NCBI RefSeq assembly: GCF_947623445.1
Contig: NC_135242.1
Coordinates: 3,410,001-3,474,000, forward strand
DNA length: 64,000 nt
Source: Clavelina lepadiformis
Lineage: Eukaryota; Chordata; Ascidiacea; Aplousobranchia; Clavelinidae
Direction of reading: 5' to 3'
Made by a program: the position numbers and the translations under genes
Shown: one piece after another, positions 47,236 through 57,200 of the stretch
How the letters are laid out: each line of letters begins with the position of its first letter
Numbering within the stretch: the first letter of the stretch is position 1
The notes under the pieces: model-generated
What the model was told of the DNA's origin: nothing
Databases searched by the model: none
The model's input: the letters and a program-made list of their open reading frames with translations, nothing else

Positions 47236-48365
47236 ATTACAGGATTACGTTTCAGTATTAAAAAATTAAGGTAAACTAATATTTTTCACTTCTCTCCGAA
47301 CACATTAAAGTGTGACTTTAAATGGTTATCTTAAAATGTAAATCACTTGACTTCTGCTTGGACGATTCCTTTAATGACAACTTTGTTGATGTTGTGTAAT
47401 ATTCGGAACTAGTTAAAGCATATACATTAGAATTAGTTCAATACTTAACGTTTCTTATTCAGTAATAATATAAAGGCTGCCACTATTTTACCATAAAAAA
47501 ATGTGCGTTCAAAGCTATTTTTCACAGTTTCTTGTTAACCTAACTTAAATTTTATAAGATATTAATCTCAACCTAACCTAAATCTACCTTCTAATTTAAA
47601 TCTAACATCAATAAAGCACTAAATAGCTCTTATCAATTTTCTACATACCCATTCTCCTAAACGCCTATCTTTAACAACAAGCCGTGTGATCTGCATATGG
47701 TGAAATAGTCACTTCGTAATATAAATTACCGGTAACGTTACGCTAATAACGTTATTAGTTCATTATAGTTAAAACACTGGTCTTTATTTTCACTCTCACA
47801 TATATATTCTGATATTTCAGATTATCAGGATCTATATAGACCGACAGTATTGAGAAATTATAACGTCATATATAATTTTTTTTCTTGTACTTCATAAATC
47901 CTTTCTATTGAGGCCATCATGTCGCAATGTTGCGTATGTCAAATTAAATTGTTTGAAAATGTCCAATTTTTTAAATGCAAAGTTATCGTATTTTAAAGAA
48001 TGTGATTACTCAGTATCCATACTGCTATAGTCGAAAGTGTGACACACACTTGCATGAAACTCATCAACGTGCAAGTCTTATTTTAATGCCTGTTTATAAA
48101 AAACAATTCAAGGAAAGTTGGTTACTTGAATGCCGATTTAGAAAAGAATTATGGCTTCAGTGCAAAATTTTATCACGCCAAATTTGTGCGTCACAAACTG
48201 CCATACTTTCCAGCTGAGAGCAGCACGGTTTATTGTTGGAAAGGTAGAAAGGTTATGCTACAACTTAACAATCTAACAATATACTCTGTTTGCAGCTCAA
48301 GTTGTGTAAAAGTGATAAAATTGCAAACAATTTATAAGTTCGCTGTAAGGCTAAATTCATAAGCA

Positions 48366-48824
48366 ATGGAGGCGATTTTAACAGAAAAAATCGACCCAGC
48401 CATACTTCTCCAGTTTGAACACAAGTACAGACAAGAGCAGGCGATGAATGATTTGTCACAAACAACGAAATTTGAGTACGCCTGGTGTTTAGTACGAAGT
48501 GCTTATAAAGAGGATTGGAAAACGGGTCAAAAATTACTACGAGAACTCTACAGTCAAGGCGATGAACACGCCAAGCGAGATTACTTGTATTATATGGCAA
48601 TTGCTCAATATAAACTCCAAAATTATGACGAAGCGTTGAAATATTGTGAAGGTATCCTCACTGTCCAACCCGGCAACCATCAGGTAAAAGAACTAAAGCG
48701 ATTCATTGAAAGAGAAGTCATGAAGAAGGGAACATTGGGTATGGTTGCGGTTGGTGCGGCTGGTTTGGTGGCTGGTGTTGCAGCTATAGCAGCTACTGTA
48801 TTTGTTGTTGCAAGGAAAAAGTAA
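48366..48824 (+). CDS. FIS1: Mitochondrial fission 1 protein
   Basis: Outer-membrane adaptor of mitochondria and peroxisomes that takes part in organelle division. A 152-residue single-exon gene, the usual FIS1 length. An N-terminal arm precedes two TPR-like helix pairs (FEYAWCLVRSAYKEDWKTGQ; RDYLYYMAIAQYKLQNYDEA then LKYCEGILTVQPGNHQ). A C-terminal tail anchor (about residues 123-148, rich in Gly/Ala/Val, with GAAGLVAGVAAIAATVFVV) is followed by the basic end ARKK that targets mitochondria. The start ATG is the first in frame after stops. TDP1 follows on the same strand about 900 bases on, so co-transcription is not suggested. Confidence 0.97.
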   Translation: MEAILTEKIDPAILLQFEHKYRQEQAMNDLSQTTKFEYAWCLVRSAYKEDWKTGQKLLRELYSQGDEHAKRDYLYYMAIAQYKLQNYDEALKYCEGILTVQPGNHQVKELKRFIEREVMKKGTLGMVAVGAAGLVAGVAAIAATVFVVARKK

Positions 48825-49053
48825 CTTGGATGTTTTGCTGTTGATATTTATGGTTGAAGACATTATGTTCAAATTCTAGCTCCAAACCTGCTTTAAACTT
48901 TTTTTTGATACTTAATGGTGAGACTTCTTCTGTCATACTTTGATATCTTACAAGTCTGCCTATATTTCTGCTGCAAGGATATTGTACATGATGAATAATT
49001 TTCTTAGTGTTTTATTTTGTGATATATAATATTGTGTCTACTCTTTCTTGTTT

Positions 49054-49072
49054 TATATATATATATATATAT
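49054..49072. repeat. Short (TA)n tract
   Basis: About nine TA dinucleotides in the FIS1 3' flank. Simple sequence, likely length-variable. Confidence 0.8.
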
Positions 49073-49243
49073 TGGAAATTCAATGTGTTATGCTTGCATT
49101 GTATTAAATATTTTATGTAAAGCTTATTCATTATTTTTATTTGTCAATGACTGTTGTTGTTTGTTGTACTGTTAGTTGTTGACTTTAAGTTGTTTGAAAT
49201 CAGGATGTTCATAAATTTAACGGACTGATTGAATATTATCTTC

Positions 49244-49378
49244 GGTAGTGCTTTTTCCCCGTCTATTCAGAAGGCAAAATGTTCCTCCTTCAAATTGAGT
49301 AAAAAAGTTCACCGGCCTCTAAGTTTAAAATCACTCGAGCCTAACCATTTTTTCTTTCGCCTTCTGAGTTGTTCTACC
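49244..49378. mobile_element. MITE family 1, copy B
   Basis: A 135-bp element with ends GGTAGTGCTTTTTCC and (as reverse complement of the right end) GGTAGAACAACTCAG, plus an inner inverted repeat CAGAAGGC/GCCTTCTG. It is flanked by ATTATCTTC (49235-49243) and ATTATCTAC (49379-49387), an 8-of-9 match that looks like an aged target-site duplication. Its centre, AAAATCACTCGAGC then CTAACCATTT, matches copy A at 6856-7013. A 9-bp duplication fits Mutator-like or hAT-like transposases. It sits in the spacer between FIS1 and TDP1. Confidence 0.75.
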
Positions 49379-49725
49379 ATTATCTACAGTTGTTACATTG
49401 TTACATTATGTTACAGATAGTTGGCAAATTTGTTATGCACAGTGTGAGTACCAAATGCTATTTCCCTGAATTAAACATTGTTTTGTCACCTGACGTCATG
49501 AAGATGATTATATCAGGCTTTCGACTTAATCCATTGAATGAATTACCTCTTGCAATAATTCATAATTCTATCTGTATGGTATATAATTACAACTTTGCAT
49601 TAAACAATGTTGATGTGTGTTTGCATAGGATACTGGACGGAACCAGTATAAAGTACTTCAGATATTTCATTATCTAAACATGTAATTTTATTTAATTAAA
49701 CATTACATAATTTATCCGTACAAAA

Positions 49726-51471
49726 ATGAGTAAGACACATGGGTGGACTCTCTCTAGCAGTGAGGAGGATTCAAATTCTTCTGAAAATGATTCTGTTAAA
49801 TCTGATATTTCATCCACTACAGTTGATTTTCTTCCAGATGATGAAGATAAATCAGAGTGTCCATATGGAGAGAAATGCCACCGAGAAAATCCAGTTCAAT
49901 TTCAGGAATTCTCTCACCCATTAAAACGGAAAGCAACAGATGAAACAGTTGGAGTTACAGGGAAGAGTGAGGGAAGTTATTCAGGATATCCACCAGCGAA
50001 GAAAAAAAGACTTGATGAGCCGGGAAGTAGGATCTGTAAAGATCCTGTTGCTGTGTGGAAAGCCTCATCACCGTACTACTTTCTTTTAACAACATGTAAA
50101 GGAATTTCTGAAGAGTTTAATTACTTCAACCAGAAGGCTAGAGAGGAGAAGTTCATTCCTCCATCTTTAGGAATTCGAGAAATTTTGTCAGAAGATCACG
50201 GCACACTTCAGCGTTCAGCTCAATTTAATTACTGCATTGATATTGAATGGCTAATGGAGCAATATCCTAAAAACGTCCGAGATAAACCACTTCTGATCGT
50301 TCATGGGCAGCAAAGACAGTCTGGAGCAGCATTGCAAGCAGAAGTGAAAAGATTCTCGAACATAAATTTATGCCAGGTAGACCTGCCACCTTACGGAACT
50401 CACCACACAAAGATGATGCTCTTGTTGTATGAAGAGGGTCTCCGGATTGTTATATCAACCGCCAATCTTGTTCCTCAAGATTGGAGTCAGAAAACTCAAG
50501 GTTTTTGGATGAGTCCCATATTTCCACCGTTGGAGAGGAGTACGGCCACAGATTGTGAATTTAAGCGGGATCTTATTTTCTATTTAACGAGTTATAAAAA
50601 GAAATTGTTGAATGATTGGATTCAAATAATTGAAGGATACGATTTGTCATCAGCCAATGTTGTGTTGATCGCATCAACACCAGGTCGACACACTGGGTCA
50701 GCACTTTCCCACTGGGGTCATATGCGATTGCGTAAGGTTTTGCATTCAAAAATAAGAAGGGTAGATTCCAGCTGGCCTGTTATTGGTCAGTTTTCTAGTA
50801 TTGGTTCTTTAGGGGCCAATGAAAACAAGTGGTTGTGTGGTGAATGGTTGACAAGTTTGGCTTCCTCCAACGCAGGGACCTTTGCTGGTCGTGTCAGCAA
50901 CCTCCCCCCTCTGAAATTGGTATTTCCCACAGTTGAGAATGTTCGTCGTAGCTTGGAAGGGTATCCTGCCGGTGCCTCAGTTCCTTACAGCTCAGCAAAT
51001 GCAACGAAACAAAAGTGGCTTAACTCATACATGCACCAGTGGAATGCTGACAATACCGGGCGCAGTGAAGCATCTCCACATATTAAATCGTACACTCGCA
51101 TATCTCCGTATGAGACAAACGTTAGAGCAGCCTGGTTTCTATTAACCAGCGCTAATCTTTCAAAAGCTGCGTGGGGTGGGTTAGAGAAAAATGCTACCCA
51201 GCTAGCAATTCGATCGTACGAGCTAGGTGTTTTATTTATTCCTCCGACAACCCATGAGGACCTTAATCCACATGCAGGTGCTGCAAATAACACAGACGTG
51301 ATTCCTGATTCGTATTTTCATCTCAAGACTCATGTAAAAACAAAGTGCTCTTTTTTCGTACCGTTTCATTTGCCGTTAACTCGTTACTCCTCCTCAGATA
51401 AGCCATGGACTTGGGATGCGCCCCATACAGATGCTCCTGATCGACATGGTAACATATGGGTACCATCGTAA
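49726..51471 (+). CDS. TDP1: Tyrosyl-DNA phosphodiesterase 1 with N-terminal PBZ-like finger
   Basis: Nuclear repair enzyme that hydrolyses the bond between a topoisomerase I tyrosine and the DNA 3' end. Single coding exon, 581 residues. Both HKN half-sites of the phospholipase D superfamily are present: YGTHHTKMMLL (His227, Lys229) with STANL, and PHIKSYTR (His452, Lys454) with TSANLSKAAWGG. The N-terminus is Ser/Asp/Glu-rich. Residues 45-64 read CPYGEKCHRENPVQFQEFSH, which matches the poly(ADP-ribose)-binding zinc finger (PBZ) of APLF and aprataxin-like factors, except that the first zinc-ligand His is Gln58. A basic stretch (PPAKKKRLD) may be a nuclear localisation signal. Vertebrate TDP1 has a disordered N-terminus without this finger as far as is commonly described. 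No introns in the coding region, unlike most neighbours. Confidence 0.96.
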   Translation: MSKTHGWTLSSSEEDSNSSENDSVKSDISSTTVDFLPDDEDKSECPYGEKCHRENPVQFQEFSHPLKRKATDETVGVTGKSEGSYSGYPPAKKKRLDEPGSRICKDPVAVWKASSPYYFLLTTCKGISEEFNYFNQKAREEKFIPPSLGIREILSEDHGTLQRSAQFNYCIDIEWLMEQYPKNVRDKPLLIVHGQQRQSGAALQAEVKRFSNINLCQVDLPPYGTHHTKMMLLLYEEGLRIVISTANLVPQDWSQKTQGFWMSPIFPPLERSTATDCEFKRDLIFYLTSYKKKLLNDWIQIIEGYDLSSANVVLIASTPGRHTGSALSHWGHMRLRKVLHSKIRRVDSSWPVIGQFSSIGSLGANENKWLCGEWLTSLASSNAGTFAGRVSNLPPLKLVFPTVENVRRSLEGYPAGASVPYSSANATKQKWLNSYMHQWNADNTGRSEASPHIKSYTRISPYETNVRAAWFLLTSANLSKAAWGGLEKNATQLAIRSYELGVLFIPPTTHEDLNPHAGAANNTDVIPDSYFHLKTHVKTKCSFFVPFHLPLTRYSSSDKPWTWDAPHTDAPDRHGNIWVPS

Positions 51472-51642
51472 CTGAAATTTTTGTAAAACTGAGTATTTTT
51501 GCACTAGTGAAAAATTAATTTTATGCAAAGTGCATTGTATCAACGTATAAATGCTTATGTTTCACTTATTTCACTAAACCTTACGAAATTTGTGGATTGA
51601 ACACTTGGTGATTGTTGTTTGTACCCTAGATTTGCATATAAT

Positions 51643-53429
51643 ATGATAGGAGGCATGCTAAAGTTTTGTTACGTTCTCATATTTATACAAGTAATCTGTT
51701 ACAGTTTCGTCAGCCCCGAAAAGCTACCCCAAGTAGGTTCTAAATTAGTTACCATGCAAATTATTGTCATATCTAATTAATGCAGACATTATGCACTATG
51801 ATTTAAAAAACAACGTAAACAACAAAGAAAATAAGCAAAATTAGCTTCAGGTGAATGTATCCAGTTGAGACATATTATTTGAGCATTGAGTTTTGTTGTG
51901 TAGAACGATGAAGACATCTGTGCTTTGGTATCCTGCACTAGTTTGACACCGACAAACAGTTCTATTGAAAAATTCTGCAATCAGTCACGTGGATTGCTCA
52001 TGAGAGGACGATGCTGTCTTGACCTCAGCACAAACGCTATTTATGGGTAAGATGTTTTGAATCATTGCCAAGTTGAAATTATGCAAAGACTTTCCGCTAC
52101 CTTGGGATACGGTAGGTAAATATGCCGACATCATACCACTGAGAGCAGTGTAGCACTAGTCAGGCAGCTTTTTACTGTTCATGTCCACTTAGGGATTGTT
52201 TACTCCTAATCTATTTTTCAGTCGTTTTCACTGTGTTCCGCTGAATTTAAGTATTAAATATTAAGAATGTATTTTCACCCAAGTAGATTATCATTCAGAG
52301 TTCATGTCGAGTGCTCACATGCAGCACTTATGGAAGAGGTTAATCGCCAACGAAATCAGTTGTTTTAATCCAACGCTCTGAAATATCTCGTTTTTTTCTT
52401 AATGCAGAGTGGATCTTTCCTGGTGTAATATTTCGCATCTTGGATCCATGTTGCATGAGCAAGCTCCACAAGTTGTGAAATTGTAAGTGCTATAGCGAAA
52501 ATGTTGACTAAAATTTAGTTTTTTGGAAAACTTTTTGTTAGCTGCCAACTTTGAGAGAGTATCGAGAACAAAATTTTGCAGAAATCTTACTTTTAACCCC
52601 AATTTGAGAACGGACAACAAAACATTTCGTGGGTTGACCAAAGTCAAAGTTCTGTAAGTTGACGGTGCGCAATTGAATTTAAATTTGTAAATGCAATACC
52701 ATAGGAATGATTAACGAAAGTTCATAAGCACGCTTTAACGAAAATAAACTGTAGGAGTCTTCCCAGTCAGAATGGTTGCCCAAGTAACTGGACATGGTTC
52801 AACACAACCTGGAAAGCTTGGAACTTCACCAACAGTAACAAACATTATGAAGTTTGTTACAACCAGACCGACACTTGCGCTACACTCAAGACTTTTAACT
52901 GTAATTATGTTTTATATCCTTACGACTGTAATGTAGCATTTCTAGTGTCCTACTCACTAGTTATAAACGTAAAGAAGATTCACGCTCGTCGATGTGTCAA
53001 TGGGAGGCAAGCAACGACAGTTTTTTGGTGAACAGCACTCGAAACCGGACAAGATCGTTAAACTAAACCGCAAATGCCATTTTTTTCTGTTAGGAACGCA
53101 GTAAAATCCGTTCAGTGAGGAATCGTTTTAAATTTTGCTAAGACTTTTGAGGTCTGAGGGCACTTGTTCACATACCGTAGTAATTATTTTCACAGTTGCA
53201 TTTTATCTGCTTCTTTCTTATAGACTCGTGCCCAGAAAACTCTCAATGTCGGAATGATGGACCAGGAATGTTTCAATGCCTCTGCTCACATGGTTGGACT
53301 GGGTATAAATGTGTGCGTCACAGTCATGGAAAACCGAGTATTTCGATACTCATCGGCAGTTTCGGTTCTGCCACCTTATTGTCAGTGTTTTTCTGGTTAT
53401 CTGAGCGCAAGAATGCAATCAACAGGTAG
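51643..53429 (+). CDS. ATRAID: ATRAID-like EGF-domain membrane protein
   Basis: Orthologue of all-trans retinoic acid-induced differentiation factor (APR3), a type I membrane glycoprotein. Six exons: 51643-51732, 51904-52046, 52408-52482, 52582-52653, 52755-52900, 53224-53429, in consistent phase, 243 residues (human about 229). Signal peptide in exon 1 (MLKFCYVLIFIQVICYSFVS). Exon 2 ends GLLMRGRCCLDLS, like human LMLHARCCLNQ. Exons 3-5 carry a leucine-rich-like stretch (VDLSWCNISHLGSM, KTFRGLTKVKVLSLP) and several N-glycosylation sites (NLT, NTT, NFT). Exon 6 encodes an EGF-like domain (CPENSQCRNDGPGMFQCLCS, GWTGYKC), a membrane span (ISILIGSFGSATLLSVFFWL) and a short basic tail. The exon 5 donor (T|GTAATT) is weak and chosen mainly for phase. 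Polyadenylation signal at 53620. Confidence 0.9.
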
Positions 53430-53619
53430 ATGATTTCCTGCTGTTGCTTCGATTATGGCTTGTGCTGCGTTATACTAAGCGAAAATAGCTGTGCACTTTG
53501 CGTTTAGTTCCGTGCAATTTCTTTTTATGGCTGCATTAGATTTCTATTTTTGTACGATATTTTTAATGGTGCTTAGTTGCAGTTTAATTTGTCAATCCGA
53601 TTGAAGTGATTTTGTATTC

Positions 53620-53625
53620 AATAAA
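53620..53625 (+). terminator. Polyadenylation signal of ATRAID
   Basis: AATAAA, 191 bases past the ATRAID stop codon. Confidence 0.55.
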
Positions 53626-54260
53626 CGAAAAATTGGAGAAATACTGATTATTTTATTTGCGTGACCTTGTGTTTCTAGTGGCAGAAATAAGAGATAGAAT
53701 AGGAGGAATTGCACAATGTGCAAAATATGCGACGGTGCGCAGGAAAACACAGATTACCAGGAGCGTTTGCAATATCAAACTCAACAAATTCAAACGACAT
53801 CAATAGTTTCCACAAACTTACATATAGTTATTACTAATAATAGTAACAGGCAGTTAAATTACTTGCCGGTCGGTCCGGCGAAAAACTTTTGAAAAACGGC
53901 AAAAAATCCCCCCCAGGCCTGAATATATACAGAGACCTGCTTTTGTGTCAACTAATACCCCAAATATGATTGGCATGATGGAAAGTTTTCGTTAATGTCA
54001 AAACATGGATTAAAGGCATTTAATGCACAAAGCTACAAACACACGATGCTTCGCTAGAACTGGCAAAAATATGCTGCATGTATCGCGATAAACATCATCA
54101 GGCTGCCATGACCTAACACGGCGCGGAAGGCAACGTTAGAAATTACAGGAAAAATATTTGGCTAAACGCGATCTAAACACCTCAAGTAAAAATACAGTAA
54201 TCGAAATGGAACTTAGGTAAAGCTGTTTACAGATATATAAATAAACTGGATGTAAGATGT
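53626..54260. other. Convergent intergenic region, ATRAID and collagen 3' ends
   Basis: Between the ends of two convergent genes. No exon, RNA gene or repeat was recognised. The right part is the collagen 3' UTR. Confidence 0.5.
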
Positions 54261-57200
54261 CTATCCTGGTGGTGGCCCTTTAAAATTTGTTGCCGGTTGC
54301 GGAATCATCGCCCTCGCCGCACGCTCAGCAGTCTGATAGCATTCAGACACATCACATGTTCCTTTGTTGCCAGGTGGACCAGGCGGACCTGCTGGTCCAT
54401 TGGAACCGGGTTGGCCGCTTGGACCTGGTGAACCAGAAGGTCCTGCATACCCAACTCCTGGGGGTCCTTGAGCGCCTGTGGAATCAAAGATTTACTAAAA
54501 TTTTTCAGAATATAATACAATTTTGTACCATAGCAAAATGACTTTGTTCTGGGTATTGGTCACGTTCAGGTTTTGCGTTCCATTGTTTTACCGCACTTCG
54601 TACCTGGTGTGCCCGCTTTCCCTCTTCGTCCGGGCTTGCCGTGCCCAGGCGGACCTTGGACACCTTTTGGACCGGGATTTCCAGGTAACCCGTCATTTCC
54701 GTTAATGCCAGCAGTACCGGGTACGCCAGGATTCCCTGGAGTACCTGGTGCACCATTTTTACCAGGTGATCCCGGCGTTCCACTTTGACCTGGTCGTCCT
54801 GGTGCTCCAGGTTGTCCAACAATTTGGGACTAAAAAAAAGTAATTTTTGAGCAAAATATTATAAAACCATACATGGAATAACTAATCTTTTTGAAAGTTT
54901 TGCTTGAAATGCACCAGTACCGTGTCGAGTTTGCAAGAAACTGGAGCAGGAATATTCCAAAACCATTTTGTTGTAAAAAAACTTACATTCAATAAAAATG
55001 TTTACTTACTGGAGCAGGGATGCTGTTCATGATGTCTTCTCTCATTTTGTTGATGATCTTTGGCAGTTGCCTGTCGACAACTTGCTTTACAATTTCCTCA
55101 ACTAAATCCGTCAACTCCTCTTCCCCAATCACATCTCCTGGTTTTCCATCCTTGCCAGGGATCCCAACTCTTCCTGGTTTCCCTGGGCGACCATTACGTC
55201 CGTCTGTTCCCTTGATTCCCTGCAGTCCTGGCAATCCCTGAAAACCTCTGAGTCCACGACTCCCTTCCTCTCCGGACAATCCAGGCGGTCCAGTTGGACC
55301 GATAGGACCTTCTTGTCCTTTCGATCCAGGGAATCCGTCTTTTCCAGCTGACCCTTTCCCCCCCGGTTCTCCGATGGTTCCTTTAGTCCCCGGTGATCCC
55401 TAGAAACAAATCATGTTCTCTTTTTTAAAGGAAAACTGCGACGATTACATGATCATGTTCAGCTTTAATCCATCTTACATCTGATCCTGGCGGTCCTGGA
55501 CGCCCAGGCCCACCATCTTTTCCATTGCTGCCTGGTGTACCCTTGGAACCTTTTGAACCTGAAGGACCCGCTTCACCGTTTAACCCAGGCGGACCTCGTT
55601 CACCCTGAAAGTTGGAATTAAACGGTAAACGTAAATGAGTTGATGAAAACGTAGTCTGGTAGGAAGCACTGTAGGTCGTAGTCTACCTGTGCCCCAGGGG
55701 TTCCATCGCGGCCCCTGTCACCGTTTTGACCACGTATGCCGGGATAGCCCCTTTCTCCTTGCAGTCCAGGCCTTCCCGGAGGTCCCCTTTCGCCCTGGAT
55801 AAAAACAAAACGTCTGACACGTGGCGTAGACATATTGTAACAACGCAAATGATCTTCCAGCCAATACAAAATAATTTATTTTCTACCAACGTTATCAGGC
55901 CTGGTGGCTCACATTCTTTTACAACTATTTTTGTTAGAAGTCACTGACATGGAACTTACGTTTCTTCCTGGATCTCCGCGCGCTCCCCTCGTCCCGGGCG
56001 CCCCCTAAGAAGGCATTTTAAACCATTAACAATCATTTCACAGACAGAGTTAAGACGTGCTAAATCAAGCTAAATTATATTCTTCAAGGAATGCAATCTT
56101 CGAAAAAACTTCTCCAACTTACAGGAGCTCCTTTTTCGCCAGCGGCTCCGTCAGCTCCTGGCGGTCCCCTTCCGCCGTCGTTTCCGTCCCGACCGGGTGG
56201 TCCTTCAGCACCAGCGCTGCCCTTTGATCCCTGGGGAGTGAAAAACCACAATTTTACACCTCTGCTTGCCCTTGCAAAAATATATGAACGGGATAGACCA
56301 CGTGTAAGTGTTTCAGAGAAAGTTGCATTGAAATAGAAACGAAAAATATGAAATATTTACTTTGGCACCAACGCCTCCTTTGATTCCTTTTTCGCCGTCT
56401 TCACCGGGAATACCATCTGACCCTTCTTTCCCTGTCTCACCGGGTGGACCTGAGGATCCTTTTGCGCCCTGCAAAGATAAAACACGACGTTTGACACCAG
56501 GACATATAGTCTAGCTAGCTACTGAACAACAATCGCATCTTGACATGTTTATTTCGTTTTCCAATGGTTTTGCGAAGGCAATGTTACCTTACTTCCTGAC
56601 GGGCCGGCTGGACCTCTTAGTCCGGGTAATCCTGGAGGACCCTGAAGTTAACCAAAAATCGTAGTTGGCAGCGGTGTCAAAATGGTCAGAAATCGGAGGA
56701 ATTTTCTAGCAAACCTGGTCCCCTATATCTCCTTTTTCTCCGGTGCTACCCTTTTGGCCAATTTCACCCTTGGCTCCGTCTTTACCGTCCTTCCCAGGCG
56801 CACCCTGGTCTCCTTCGTCTCCCTGGAAAAACGAAGACTTTTAAGAAAATCCCAACTTAATCTAACTATAACTCTGGAGCACGAATACTTACTTTTTCTC
56901 CGATTGGTCCTTGTCTTCCGGTAGGACCTGGTCGTCCATCGCTTCCCTTTGTGACGTAAAAAACACAATTAATTAAAATTCGAAAAAGATTTATGCAACA
57001 AAATCTTTAGTAGTAATCGTTGATCTCTGTATTAACTTCTGTGGAAACTTACCGGGCTTCCATCTTCTCCGGCAGGTCCTGGTGGTCCCGCCGGACACTC
57101 CTGGCAACTTTCCTGGAATATTAGATGTCAATGGTAAGATGTGAGAACAGTTGTTATTAAATTATGCACTCGTGGTAAACTTTTTGAAGCAAAAAGTGGA

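Larger units (their letters stand above)
45718..48365. other. Divergent intergenic region between TMEM161 and FIS1
   Basis: Should contain both promoters and any non-coding first exon of TMEM161. No coding exon was supported; the ORFs at 46452-46658, 46983-47231 and 47975-48217 lack features. It holds a perfect palindrome at 46504-46531 and a decayed dispersed repeat near 47095-47235. Confidence 0.5.

Noticed and set aside
48366-53429. FIS1, TDP1 and ATRAID as a tunicate-style operon
   Set aside because: The spacers (about 900 and 170 bases) and the presence of a MITE and simple repeats between the first two argue against tight operon spacing. The TDP1-ATRAID gap is short but no trans-splice acceptor was evident.
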